Shown here: positions 6,586-13,887 of the stretch, piece by piece
Layout: each line of letters starts with the position of its first letter
Position numbering within the stretch: the stretch's first letter is position 1
Source of the DNA: Mesorhizobium huakuii
Lineage (GTDB): Bacteria > Pseudomonadota > Alphaproteobacteria > Rhizobiales > Rhizobiaceae
NCBI RefSeq assembly: GCF_014189455.1
Contig: NZ_CP050296.1
Span: 496,001 to 560,000, forward strand
Length of the DNA: 64,000 nt
Direction: 5' to 3'
Notes under the pieces: model-generated
Database searches by the model: none
The model's input: the letters and a program-made list of their open reading frames with translations, nothing else
Told to the model about the DNA's origin: nothing
Made by a program: the position numbers and the translations under genes

Positions 6586-7881
6586 CTAAGCCCCAGTATT
6601 TGCTAAGTTTTCGGCCGCCTTCTGCCGCTGCTGCGGCGTCAGCTCGCTGCGCGTGTATATCACCTGCTTTTTGCCGTTCACCGTCCACAAGCCGTTTGTA
6701 GCGCCGTGGTTGCGCGTCGCGGTGTATCCGCAACTTTCCAATCGGTGCGGCACTCTTCGCGAATTGCCGCGGTCCTGCAGCCATCTCCCGAATTCGTAGT
6801 TGCGGGCATCGTGTGCGGCTTTCGACAGCATGGACAGGGTGACCGCTGCGGGGTTCTCGACCGCCGTCAGCGCATCGGCCATCTCAGCGTCTTCGGGCAC
6901 CGCCGAGGCGCCTACGATAGCCCAGAAAGCTTCCGTTTTCACTGGTGCCGCCTTCGGATCAAAGCCCATGGCGTCAAGGTCCAGGTTGGCGAGATAGTCG
7001 GCAACGATTGCGTCACCACCGTTTTCGTACCAGCTGTAGAGCCGCTTGAAGTAGCCGGCAGGGATATCGACCGTCTTCAGCTTCGACCAAGCCACGTAGT
7101 GCCGCCGGTCGTTCGCCGGCAGGTACATGCCATCTGTCATGTGGTTGGTCGTCATGATCGGGAAGCACACGTTCTGCACGTAGTACTGCCGCAAGTGCTT
7201 CTCGTTGACCTTCAGCGTGCTAGGCGGTGCAACGCAGTAGCGCTTGGACCGGTCATAAAAGGTGAACCGGTTGGTTTCGCCCAGGTCGTGCACCTCATTG
7301 ATCCGCAAGATGACGCTGCGCGCAAAATGGGTCCACGGGCTCATGAGTTCGTCGGGTGCGATCTCCGCGAAGTTGCCGACCCCGATTGCCGACACAACAG
7401 GTTCGAGGATCGTGTCCTTACCGATGCCTTGTTCGCCACCCAGCACCAGCGCGTGGTTGATCTTGTCGCCAGGACGCTGCACGCGGTGCGCCAGGCAGGC
7501 CAGTATGTGGTTCGCGTCGTCGGGATATGCCCTGTCAAGGAGGTCCAGCCATGGCGTTACGTCGCCTTGTTCGTACGCGATCGTCGGAGCCCGGTATCTG
7601 TTCAGCGTCATGCTGCCCTTCTTGCGGATGGGGCCGTCGGCGGTGATCATGACATCTTTGATGAGCTCCGGCTCGCCCGGCATCCACGTGATGGATTGAA
7701 CGCCCCGGTGGCGCTCCATCCATTTGCTTGCCGACTGGTTCTGCGTACCGCCTTCGCCGTCGTCGACCGCTATAGGCGGAACCTGCGCGTCGATACGGGC
7801 TGCGACGATCCACGGTTCCATGGTCGGCAGATGGATGAACGCTTGCGTCGGCAGGTAGGCGACGAACTCGTCGACCGTCAT
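6586..7881 (-). CDS. DUF5906 / superfamily-3-like replicative helicase
   Basis: This 431-residue protein has Walker A Gly-Gly-Glu-Gln-Gly-Ile-Gly-Lys-Asp-Thr at about 148-157, an Ile-Asn-Glu-Val Walker B-like segment near 194, and a Thr-Thr-Asn-His sensor-like motif near 246. These match the DUF5906 primase-helicase family found in phages and satellites. It would unwind DNA at the element origin, working with the primase-polymerase encoded two genes upstream. Its ATG at 7881 overlaps the upstream stop as ATGA. The iteron array begins 24 bases past its stop, which ties protein and origin together. The C-terminal 90 residues may bind DNA. Confidence 0.8.
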   Translation of the reverse strand: MTVDEFVAYLPTQAFIHLPTMEPWIVAARIDAQVPPIAVDDGEGGTQNQSASKWMERHRGVQSITWMPGEPELIKDVMITADGPIRKKGSMTLNRYRAPTIAYEQGDVTPWLDLLDRAYPDDANHILACLAHRVQRPGDKINHALVLGGEQGIGKDTILEPVVSAIGVGNFAEIAPDELMSPWTHFARSVILRINEVHDLGETNRFTFYDRSKRYCVAPPSTLKVNEKHLRQYYVQNVCFPIMTTNHMTDGMYLPANDRRHYVAWSKLKTVDIPAGYFKRLYSWYENGGDAIVADYLANLDLDAMGFDPKAAPVKTEAFWAIVGASAVPEDAEMADALTAVENPAAVTLSMLSKAAHDARNYEFGRWLQDRGNSRRVPHRLESCGYTATRNHGATNGLWTVNGKKQVIYTRSELTPQQRQKAAENLANTGA

Positions 7882-8108
7882 GGACTGGCCGCCGGCCGCG
7901 CCGCGGCGCGTTCCTTCTCGGCACGGCGGGCGTTGCGCAGTCTATTGACCGCCGCCTTGATCGTGCTGGCGTGCACCTTGTATGTGTCGCGGACCGTGTT
8001 GCGAACGAGATCGAACTCGGCGCCAGTCAGCCATGACAGCTCTTCGATTGCCTTCTCGTATGCCGCCTTGAATTCTTTCTTCAGCTCGGCCGTGGGGGTG
8101 TGCGTCAC
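7878..8108 (-). CDS. Small helical element protein between primase and helicase (76 aa)
   Basis: The GTG at 8108 shares one base with the primase stop (TAGTG), and its own stop overlaps the helicase start. The product is a highly charged helical protein with many Lys, Glu, Arg and Ala. It has a possible DNA-binding surface around Thr-Val-Arg-Asp-Thr-Tyr-Lys-Val-His and a basic C-terminus. No family is recognised. Its place between primase and helicase suggests a replication accessory role. Confidence 0.55.
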   Translation of the reverse strand: MTHTPTAELKKEFKAAYEKAIEELSWLTGAEFDLVRNTVRDTYKVHASTIKAAVNRLRNARRAEKERAAARPAASP

Positions 8109-9139
8109 TATCTTATTTCCTTCATGATTTCGCTCAGGCGCTGCTGTAGGGCGGCCCCGATAAATGTGTCTGGTTTAGCTGCCCTGAGCGTGTCGAACAT
8201 GGCCGAGACGTCGGGCTGCTTGCGCCAGCTCGGACTGGACTTGTCCGCCCAGAAGAACACGGTTCCCGCGCCCGACCGGGCTTCGCCCGCGAACGTCTCC
8301 CACTTGCTGTGGCAGGCGCCGTCGTATGTGTCGGATTTCGTCGACCAGGCGTCCCAGAGCTCGAGCCCTTCTGCGCTGCCGTCGGTGGCGTGGTAGAGCG
8401 CCGCACCTATGGCGATCCAGCGATCGTAGGTCTCGGGATAGATGGACATGACCGACATGGCGGCGGCTAGCAGAGGCAAGGGCGCGTGCGGATCGGCCGC
8501 CGTCCTGCGAGCCGTCGAGCGCTGCTCGCGGGCCTTCCTTGTCCAGCCAGCGGCCGCGCATGTGGCGTTGAAATAGTCGACCAGCGCGAAAGCATGCTTC
8601 TGCGTCATGACCGACAGCGCCGACCTTGGCGTGTCGATCAGCCCCTGATCCGGCCAGTAGTACGGCTGGCCGGTGCCGGGATGGATCGCATAGGCGACGA
8701 ACTGCTGACCGTCGGCGAGTACCTCTAGTTTGTGCTCGTTGCCGTCCGGCGAGACGAACGTGTCGGATTTCACCTTGCGGAACGGCTCATCGGTTCTGTA
8801 CGGGAACAGCTCGCGCGGCGGCTGTCCTATGCGCGCGATCGTCGGCCCGATGTTGGCCGCGCACCAGTCGGCGACCTGATCTACCAGCCGCGGCGACGGC
8901 GTGTCGGCGTCGACGGCCGACGAGCGTTTGGTTTTCACGCCAACGCCGTAGTAGGCTTCACGAGGCATTTTAAGGGCGCGGGGGTGTCGCGGCGCGGCGA
9001 GAATAGCGGCGGGAAGAGCGTTGAAGTCGTACTTCTGCCAGCCGAACCGGTTCGGACGTTTCGTGCCCGGCTTTATCGGGACGATGTCGAAACCCAGCTC
9101 GACGAGGCGCGACCCGTGCGTAAGGAAGAACCCGCTCAT
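8108..9139 (-). CDS. Bifunctional DNA primase-polymerase (prim-pol plus PriCT-2)
   Basis: This 343-residue protein has an N-terminal prim-pol domain (about 10-200). It shows a Lys-Pro-Gly-Thr-Lys-Arg-Pro entry motif, the catalytic-type acidic pair in Val-Asp77-Ala-Asp79, and a later Leu-Glu-Val-Leu strand. A PriCT-2 domain fills about 220-300, with Tyr-Asp-Arg-Trp-Ile-Ala-Ile-Gly-Ala-Ala-Leu. Such proteins make primers and extend DNA for plasmids, phages and satellites. The ATG at 9139 overlaps the ProQ-like gene stop at 9136 (ATGA). Together with the helicase it gives the element its own replication machinery. Confidence 0.8.
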   Translation of the reverse strand: MSGFFLTHGSRLVELGFDIVPIKPGTKRPNRFGWQKYDFNALPAAILAAPRHPRALKMPREAYYGVGVKTKRSSAVDADTPSPRLVDQVADWCAANIGPTIARIGQPPRELFPYRTDEPFRKVKSDTFVSPDGNEHKLEVLADGQQFVAYAIHPGTGQPYYWPDQGLIDTPRSALSVMTQKHAFALVDYFNATCAAAGWTRKAREQRSTARRTAADPHAPLPLLAAAMSVMSIYPETYDRWIAIGAALYHATDGSAEGLELWDAWSTKSDTYDGACHSKWETFAGEARSGAGTVFFWADKSSPSWRKQPDVSAMFDTLRAAKPDTFIGAALQQRLSEIMKEIR

Positions 9140-9575
9140 GACACACTCCCGAGCTGGTCGTACGCCGGGTCAGGCAGGCCCGTAGATTTGCCTTCGCGGC
9201 GACCGCGGGCGGCCTCACGTAGCGCGGACAGGCTGTCCTGCAAGGTTGGAGCCTTCGGAGGCTCTGGCGCTGGCTCGCCTGCCTTGGCGGCTCGCCGTAC
9301 AAGCGCCTTTGCGGCGTGCGCGGCCTGGGCTGCGGTGACGGTGCCCGCCGGTTGGCCGGCGAGATCGACGCGAACCGCCCCCTCTATCTGCCGCTTCCCG
9401 TAGTTTTGGCGGCGCGTGTACCAGCCCAAGCCGACGCTTACCTCGACAGCGCCGTGGCCCGCGGCGAGCATGTCCTCGCGGATCCCGATCTTGAGGGGGC
9501 GTGCGTTCTTTCGATCGAACGCGAGCGGGTATGCCTTTTTTCCCAGGCTCTGACGATGGCGCGTCCGGCGGTCAT
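9136..9575 (-). pseudogene. ProQ/FinO-domain RNA chaperone, split by a one-base deletion
   Basis: The body of the protein has the ProQ/FinO signature: Tyr-Pro-Leu-Ala-Phe, Arg-Pro-Leu-Lys-Ile-Gly-Ile-Arg-Glu-Asp, Tyr-Thr-Arg-Arg-Gln-Asn-Tyr, and Gly-Ala-Val-Arg-Val-Asp-Leu-Ala-Gly-Gln-Pro-Ala-Gly. It would bind structured RNA. The best start, ATG 9575, overlaps the stop of the small gene before it, but that frame leaves the ProQ frame at an A6 run (T6 on the plus strand, 9536-9541). Adding one A gives a clean 146-residue protein. Otherwise translation must start at a TTG at 9600. The C-terminal 60 residues are Ala/Pro-rich and probably disordered. Confidence 0.65.
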
Positions 9576-9694
9576 TGCAGCACCGCCTTGAGGGCGGCAA
9601 GCAGGGATTGCACGGCGCAAACGGCGAACCAGCCGGCTATAGCGCCGATCACGGCGCGCGATACTGCGTCCTGACTTATTTTGGGTAATTGCAT
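9572..9694 (-). CDS. Small membrane protein (40 aa)
   Basis: An ATG at 9694 opens a 40-residue frame with one hydrophobic helix (Val-Ile-Gly-Ala-Ile-Ala-Gly-Trp-Phe-Ala-Val-Cys-Ala-Val). It ends in CAATGA, which overlaps the next start by four bases. It is too short for ordinary gene finders. The overlap and the membrane-helix composition support it. Its role in the satellite is unknown. Small membrane proteins in such elements may act in exclusion or lysis timing. Confidence 0.45.
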   Translation of the reverse strand: MQLPKISQDAVSRAVIGAIAGWFAVCAVQSLLAALKAVLQ

Positions 9695-9791
9695 GGCGAT
9701 CGGTCCTTGAAGGGCCGTCGCGAGGTTGACCGGGCTGGGGCTTAGGGTTATATTCCTAGCGCTGATACTGCTAAGCCTACAAAACGAAGCC

Positions 9792-9824
9792 CCGCCGTTT
9801 GCACCCTCGCAAGCGGCGGTTTTT
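9792..9824. terminator. Bidirectional hairpin terminator next to the AlpA-like gene
   Basis: CCGCCGTTTGC (9792-9802) pairs with GCAAGCGGCGG (9809-9819) with one G-T pair, and TTTTT follows on the plus strand. On the minus strand it lies just beyond the AlpA-like gene stop, with a weaker T tract (CTTCGTTTTG). It separates that regulator from the replication operon. Confidence 0.65.
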
Positions 9825-9826
9825 CG

Positions 9827-10033
9827 TTAGGCGGCACGGTCATTGCGCGCTGCTTCGCGCTCGCGCACCCATTCTGCTTCAGCCTCGGCGCTAATACGCA
9901 CCAATTTGCCAACTTTGAACTCGCGCGGGCCAAAACCGGAGGCCCTGAGATTGTAGTAACTCGAACGGGAAAGGTGCATGCGACGGCAAAAGCCGTCAAT
10001 TGACGGATCCCTGGCAACTACTTCGGTATCCAT
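9827..10033 (-). CDS. AlpA-like excisionase / transcriptional regulator
   Basis: This 68-residue protein has a winged-helix/MerR-like HTH: Phe-Cys-Arg-Arg-Met-His-Leu-Ser-Arg-Ser-Ser-Tyr-Tyr-Asn-Leu, then Gly-Lys-Leu-Val-Arg-Ile-Ser in the wing, and a basic C-terminal helix. This is the AlpA / helix-turn-helix 17 type carried by integrated elements, where it acts as recombination directionality factor or as an activator. An AGAGGA site lies 9 bases before the ATG. A terminator follows the stop directly. Its place near the integrase fits control of excision. Confidence 0.75.
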   Translation of the reverse strand: MDTEVVARDPSIDGFCRRMHLSRSSYYNLRASGFGPREFKVGKLVRISAEAEAEWVREREAARNDRAA

Positions 10034-10224
10034 TTTGGTTTGTCCTCTGTTTTCGGCTTGAATGCCTCCTATGATGCGGCGCGGGCTCCGCGCCTCTGTG
10101 TGTATTTGTGCACTACGATAACCATGATTATAGCCAGTCCGTCAAGTCTTCACGGGGTCAGGTACTACATTTACTTTCGTGGTGCTTGACAGGCACCATA
10201 AAATTACTTGCCAGGCACACGGAA

Positions 10225-10253
10225 ACGCCCGCGGCAGTTAAAGCCGCGGGCGT
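10225..10253 (-). terminator. Strong GC hairpin, likely end of the integrase transcript
   Basis: A perfect 11-bp stem with a 7-base loop, ACGCCCGCGGC / GCCGCGGGCGT. On the minus strand it is followed by TTTCC, so it is a weak-tailed terminator candidate about 60 bases past the last gene of the integrase transcript. The rest of 10034-10311 shows no gene. Confidence 0.5.
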
Positions 10254-10311
10254 CAGGAATTCGCAGGTAGATCGTAGGTGGTTCGCTTACTGGTCAGCTC
10301 GGCGCTTCACT

Positions 10312-10585
10312 TCACGGGCTATGCCTTCTGCCCTCGCTGCGAGGCCCCGCGAAGCTCGCAGACCCCAGCGCGGCCAGGTTCAACGCACCCTCGCGTGTGG
10401 CACGGAGCAGCGACCGAACCAGACGCGCGTAAAGAACGAGCGCGATGATTGCCACCGCTGCCGCCCCGACGGCGATCAGCACGTCTTGATTTTCCCGTTG
10501 TTTTCCCCGTTTGCAGGTAGGGGTCGTAAGCTGCGTACTCGCTCAGCGAAGTATTGCCGACGGGCAGGTCCGTGTAGATGGTCAT
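10312..10585 (-). pseudogene. Small membrane protein after the integrase, probable one-base insertion
   Basis: The ATG at 10585 lies 4 bases beyond the integrase stop. Its frame reads Met-Thr-Ile-Tyr-Thr-Asp-Leu-Pro and then turns into an Arg-rich nonsense-like tail. In the next frame, from the GGGGAAAA run at about 10508-10501 onward, the sequence encodes a clear transmembrane helix (Val-Leu-Ile-Ala-Val-Gly-Ala-Ala-Ala-Val-Ala-Ile-Ile-Ala-Leu) and ends at 10312. Removing one base gives a 90-residue single-pass membrane protein. Alternatively the helix part is its own 56-residue gene from GTG 10482. Confidence 0.4.
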
Positions 10586-10589
10586 GGTC

Positions 10590-11942
10590 TTATCCCTTCC
10601 TGAGCGGCACGACATTGTCGCCCGCCTGCGGCGGCGGCGCCAGCGGGACGATCTTCCTCCGCGCCAGATCTTCGAGGCCGCTCGTTATATGCTTGGAATA
10701 GTGCCTCTCGATCATGACGACGCTCGTATCGTGCAGCGCCGCAACCAGCCGGATCGGCAGATCGGCTTCGATACCGCGCACGATCGAACTGTGACGCAGA
10801 GCGTAGGCGATTACGTCCGGCATACCTGCCCGCTCGCGGATTGCCTTCCAAGCCTTAGCTATGTCGCTGGAGGTCTGCCACGGCCCGCGCCCGTTCCGCT
10901 CCCATTTGATGCCGCCGGAAGGCTGCCGATACTGCCAGCGCTCCAGCAGCAGTGCGTCACCGGCGCGGCCTGTCACGACCGGCCGCAGGGCGTCGATAAC
11001 CGCCGGCTCAACCGGGATCGTGATCGCGCCGGACTTGCCTTTGCCTTTGCGGCTGCTGGGCACCAAGAGCCGCGCCTCGGTCAGCTGGCAATCTCTGACG
11101 CGCATGCGAACGATCTGGCTGAAACGCGCGCCCGTGGCGTTCAGCACGAGCACAAGCCGGTATAGGTCGCCATCCCAGCCTAGCTCGGCGTCGACCTGCC
11201 GCGCCGCCACGAGCAGGCGCACGACATCCGCGTCGCTCAGGATCTGATTGTCTCTTGCGACATCGGCGCTGTCGTCACTGTCAACGTCGGACTTCAGCCC
11301 GGAACCGACGAGCAACGTCGCCGGCATATGTTTCCGCTCCAAATGCAGTGCCGCCTTAAGGTCGTTCGAAAGGCGGCGCTTGGTGGTCTCGGCCAGCGAC
11401 GCCGGCAAGCCAGCGCGCCATGCCTTGAGGTCATCTTCGGTCAGCGATGCCATGGCTATGGCCGCCAGCGGCGCGGCCGGGACGGCTTCAGAGAGACCCC
11501 GCTTGCCCTGCCCCAGGACGTACCGCGACAGACGGCGGCTTGCGTCAGAGCGAATGGCGCGCGCCCTACGGCGGGTGTCGCGGGCGTCGCGGGTTGCAAC
11601 GTAGGCGGTGACGACGTCGGCGACGGTGAGCGGCGCCGCGTCGGCTGTCGACGGCGTCTCAACAGCAGTAGCGAACGCCCGAGCCGCAGCCTGCGCTTGC
11701 CAGAAGTCCAGAACGGCCGTGCCGTCCGCGTCGCGGGCGTCGTCGGCGACGCCGATTTTCTGAACTTGGTAGTCCTGGTCTCCGATGTACACCCGCGCGA
11801 CCCAAACGCCGCCGGTCTTGCCCTTGCGGTAGCCGACGTGCAGGCCGGCGCCGATCGCCTTGTAATAAGGCTTGCCCCGCTGAGCGAGCTTAGCTCGTGC
11901 CGTCCTGCTTTCGAGCTGCGCGTCTCTTACCCGCTTGGCCAC
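10590..11942 (-). CDS. int: Tyrosine-type site-specific integrase
   Basis: The GTG start at 11942 has AGGGAG eight bases upstream and gives 450 residues. The longer frame from 12230 would run through the regulatory repeats and is rejected. It has an N-terminal arm-binding part, a SAM-like core-binding domain with a coiled linker (about 90-210), and a C-terminal catalytic domain. That domain has Ala-Thr-Gly-Ala-Arg-Phe near 285, His384 in Leu-Arg-His-Ser, and the nucleophile Tyr415 in Glu-Arg-His-Tyr. It integrates and excises the element. It lies next to the right boundary and reads inward, as is common for satellites and genomic islands. Confidence 0.85.
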   Translation of the reverse strand: MAKRVRDAQLESRTARAKLAQRGKPYYKAIGAGLHVGYRKGKTGGVWVARVYIGDQDYQVQKIGVADDARDADGTAVLDFWQAQAAARAFATAVETPSTADAAPLTVADVVTAYVATRDARDTRRRARAIRSDASRRLSRYVLGQGKRGLSEAVPAAPLAAIAMASLTEDDLKAWRAGLPASLAETTKRRLSNDLKAALHLERKHMPATLLVGSGLKSDVDSDDSADVARDNQILSDADVVRLLVAARQVDAELGWDGDLYRLVLVLNATGARFSQIVRMRVRDCQLTEARLLVPSSRKGKGKSGAITIPVEPAVIDALRPVVTGRAGDALLLERWQYRQPSGGIKWERNGRGPWQTSSDIAKAWKAIRERAGMPDVIAYALRHSSIVRGIEADLPIRLVAALHDTSVVMIERHYSKHITSGLEDLARRKIVPLAPPPQAGDNVVPLRKG

Positions 11943-11954
11943 TGCTTTGCTCCC

Positions 11955-11990
11955 TTGTCCAACAATTTGTCCAATATACGCACTTGGACA
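11955..11990. promoter_or_regulatory. TTGTCCAA repeats upstream of the integrase gene
   Basis: TTGTCCAA occurs at 11955-11962 and again at 11967-11974, 12 bases apart, with TTGGACA inverted at 11984-11990. The repeats sit 13-48 bases upstream of the integrase start, where a promoter, operator or integrase arm sites are expected. The same heptamer recurs at 4925-5034. Confidence 0.4.
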
Positions 11991-12080
11991 GGGATACACA
12001 AGCACGAGCGCACCTGCATAGAAGCCAAGGATTTCCGGGCTTTCGTTGAATAGGGCTGGACGTAGCTGGATTGGTTCTAA

Positions 12081-12127
12081 GCCCTTTGAAGGCGTGAATC
12101 GTGGTTCGAGCCCATGAGCGGGAACCA
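12081..12127 (+). other. Possible tRNA 3'-half remnant / attachment site
   Basis: The plus strand contains a T-arm-like run, CGTGG-TTCGAGC-CCATG. A seven-base acceptor-like strand, one base and CCA follow it, and a loop resembling an anticodon loop (CTTTGAA) precedes it. No matching 5' half lies upstream. A 3' tRNA fragment beside an integrase is what recombination at a tRNA leaves, so this may be one end of the element. I could not name the tRNA or find a second copy in the window. Confidence 0.3.
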
Positions 12128-12357
12128 GAAAAACCAGATCGCTGGATTCCAAATCTGCCTTTCTGCCGAATACCCACTGAACAAACGTCTGCGAATTGCC
12201 TGAACGGATTCGCGGATAGCCGCCTCGCAAGCGCCCCCACCGTATTTGTAATCCGGGTCCTGGGGCCTGGCTTCCGCGATCACACCATAGGCCAACGCGG
12301 TCACTTAGTTCACAGTACCACTACAAGCGGTCGATTCCTTTGGGATGTAGCCACTTG

Positions 12358-12394
12358 AAAAGCCCGCCGCAGGTCGCTCCTATGGCGGGCTTTT
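12358..12394. terminator. Bidirectional terminator at the element-chromosome border
   Basis: AAAAGCCCGCC (12358-12368) and GGCGGGCTTTT (12384-12394) form a perfect 11-bp stem with A and T tracts on both sides, so it can work in both directions. No convincing gene lies immediately upstream on either strand within 200 bases. It may end a tRNA or small-RNA transcript, or the 54-residue gene to the right. Confidence 0.75.
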
Positions 12395-12661
12395 CCTATT
12401 GGGACCAAGGTCTTAGGCGCTCCACGCAAAGGTCTGACGTAACCGCTTTGGTTCCGGTATCGTCCATTGGACGTTCCGTTACTTTAGCCAATCGCAATAT
12501 ATGGATGAATCAGGCTTGGCGCTCGGGTAGAGCCGCCCCATTCACGGCAGCGGCAGGCGCGCCCCTAGGGATCGCGGGACTTGCCGGGCCGTTGGAACCC
12601 CTGCCGCAAAAGCAACTGTCGGCGCCGGCTCATGTTCCGAGGCCGGTCCCTGGCGGGCGCC

Positions 12662-12826
12662 TCAGCGCTCCTTTGGTTTCGGCGTGATCTCCTCGACCCG
12701 CACCTTGTCGCCAATCTCTTTCGCGAGGGCGAAAGCCTTGGTTTTGTCCTTCGTGGTCAAGACCGTACGCCACATCGGCTTTTCAAAGACGCTCACAACA
12801 TAGGTTGTGGCCGGCTTTTCAGACAT
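12662..12826 (-). CDS. Small conserved-looking protein (54 aa)
   Basis: This short frame has an excellent ribosome-binding site (GGAGG ten bases before the ATG). The 54-residue product is soluble and alternates strand and helix: Thr-Tyr-Val-Val-Ser-Val-Phe-Glu-Lys-Pro, Thr-Lys-Ala-Phe-Ala-Leu-Ala-Lys-Glu-Ile-Gly, and Val-Arg-Val-Glu-Glu-Ile. This looks like a tiny beta-alpha-beta domain. There is no known family. It is separated from the terminator at 12358-12394 by about 270 bases without other genes. Confidence 0.6.
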   Translation of the reverse strand: MSEKPATTYVVSVFEKPMWRTVLTTKDKTKAFALAKEIGDKVRVEEITPKPKER

Positions 12827-13243
12827 CGATGGCTCTCACCTCCTTCATTTGAATGCTTCAGCTATATTAGCAATACCGCATATAACAATCAGCCGGCAGC
12901 CGCCCCACGCCGTAGGCCCGGCGCACTGCTTTCCCAACGAAGTGTGCGCCGGGCCGCCCCCAAGTCGGGCCGAAAAACTCGCGCTCTCGGCCAGAGGTGC
13001 GCGGGCCGATCGGAGACCCGATCTTCAGCAGGGGATGCCCCTGCCCTGCTGACAAACATAACTATTAGAGATGACTAATGTTCCATCAAGCCGGCTCCGA
13101 TCGAACGGACCGGCGCCCGCGGCCTGCGGCACATCGGATGCCTTCGCCGCCGACAAGCTCCCTCAGCCTCGCGCGACAGTGACGGCGGAGATGGAACCGT
13201 GCGCTGACGCGGGCGTTATTGTCCTCACGCTGCCGAGGTTCCA
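12827..13243. other. Intergenic region with one perfect hairpin
   Basis: These 417 bases hold no supported gene. A perfect 12-bp inverted repeat, GGCCCGGCGCAC (12915-12926) with its complement at 12944-12955, has no T tract, so it is a structural repeat rather than a clear terminator. The region must contain promoters for the 54-residue gene and for the DUF982 gene. Confidence 0.4.
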
Positions 13244-13489
13244 ATGCAAACAGCTTGGTTTTCCAAACCCGTGGTGGTTTCGGTCGGTGTGGCCGGTGCC
13301 ACCCGCAATCTGTCCAACACACAGCAGGCCATCGAATTGCTGACGACACACTGGCGCGACGCCGGCAGCCTGAAACATCAATCCGCGTTGCGCGCCTGCC
13401 GCCGCGCGACAAGCGGCGACGTGTCTCCCGATATCGCCAGGGAGGCTTTCATCGAGGCCGCGCGCGAGGCACACATACTGGTCGAGTAG
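13244..13489 (+). CDS. DUF982 domain protein
   Basis: This 81-residue protein fits the rhizobial DUF982 family end to end. It has Trp-Phe-Ser-Lys-Pro-Val-Val-Val at the start, a Gly-X-X-Gly-X-X-Arg turn, an Ala-Ile-Glu-Leu-Leu segment followed by Trp, a central Ala-Leu-Arg-Ala-Cys helix, and an Ala-Arg-Glu-Ala-Phe-Ile-Glu-Ala-Ala-Arg-Glu-Ala end. The family is small, cytoplasmic, found in many copies in rhizobia and of unknown function. It is the first ordinary chromosomal gene to the right of the element. Confidence 0.75.
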   Translation: MQTAWFSKPVVVSVGVAGATRNLSNTQQAIELLTTHWRDAGSLKHQSALRACRRATSGDVSPDIAREAFIEAAREAHILVE

Positions 13490-13540
13490 GCCGAGCCGTA
13501 TTCACGCACCGCAACCGCTGTTCACAATTTCGTGATCAAC

Positions 13541-13565
13541 GGAACCGTCTGAAACGGCAAGCGTT
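13541..13565 (+). promoter_or_regulatory. EcfG-type general stress promoter
   Basis: GGAAC at 13541-13545, then 16 bases, then CGTT at 13562-13565, exactly matches the alphaproteobacterial EcfG consensus GGAAC-N16-CGTT. It ends 43 bases before the ATG of the DUF378 gene, so that gene is probably part of the general stress response. Confidence 0.65.
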
Positions 13566-13608
13566 TTTTTGCAGACGTCTTTTTGTCAGGCAACATCAGG
13601 AGGCGTTT

Positions 13609-13842
13609 ATGCGCATCATGAACCTCGTCACGCTCGCCCTCATCATCCTTGGCGGTCTCAACTTTCTGTCAATGGGTGTGACCGGCTATGACGTAATCGG
13701 CACAGCCTTTGGGGGCGCCATGCTGGCCCGCCTGGCCTATGTGATCATAGGCCTTGCAGCCATATGGCAGCTCATGCCGGGCTTCCAGAGCTTCACCCTT
13801 GGAGAAGTCGATGCCGAAAGGCATCTCCCACATCATCGGTGA
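13609..13842 (+). CDS. DUF378 small membrane protein
   Basis: The ATG follows AGGAGG by five bases. The 77-residue product has two membrane helices (about 5-25 and 42-62) joined by a loop with Gly-Tyr-Asp-Val-Ile-Gly-Thr-Ala-Phe-Gly. The pattern Ile-Leu-Gly-Gly-Leu-Asn-Phe in the first helix is typical of DUF378. The function of the family is unknown. A near-perfect EcfG promoter upstream places it in the general stress regulon, and the neighbouring HWE-type kinase belongs to the class that often feeds that pathway. Confidence 0.75.
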   Translation: MRIMNLVTLALIILGGLNFLSMGVTGYDVIGTAFGGAMLARLAYVIIGLAAIWQLMPGFQSFTLGEVDAERHLPHHR

Positions 13843-13887
13843 CTGGTAAGCCGGGGGCGGCGGAAAAACCCGCCGCCCACGCGGCAT

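Noticed and set aside
6706..8127. 473-codon plus-strand frame
   Set aside because: It is the antisense of the helicase gene, which has Walker motifs. It matches nothing that I recognise.
12058..12134. Complete tRNA on the plus strand
   Set aside because: Only the T-arm and acceptor end fit. The acceptor 5' strand and anticodon stem do not pair, so at best it is a fragment.
11943..12230. N-terminal extension of the integrase
   Set aside because: It would cross the TTGTCCAA repeats and the tRNA-like fragment. The GTG at 11942 has a good ribosome-binding site and gives the usual length.
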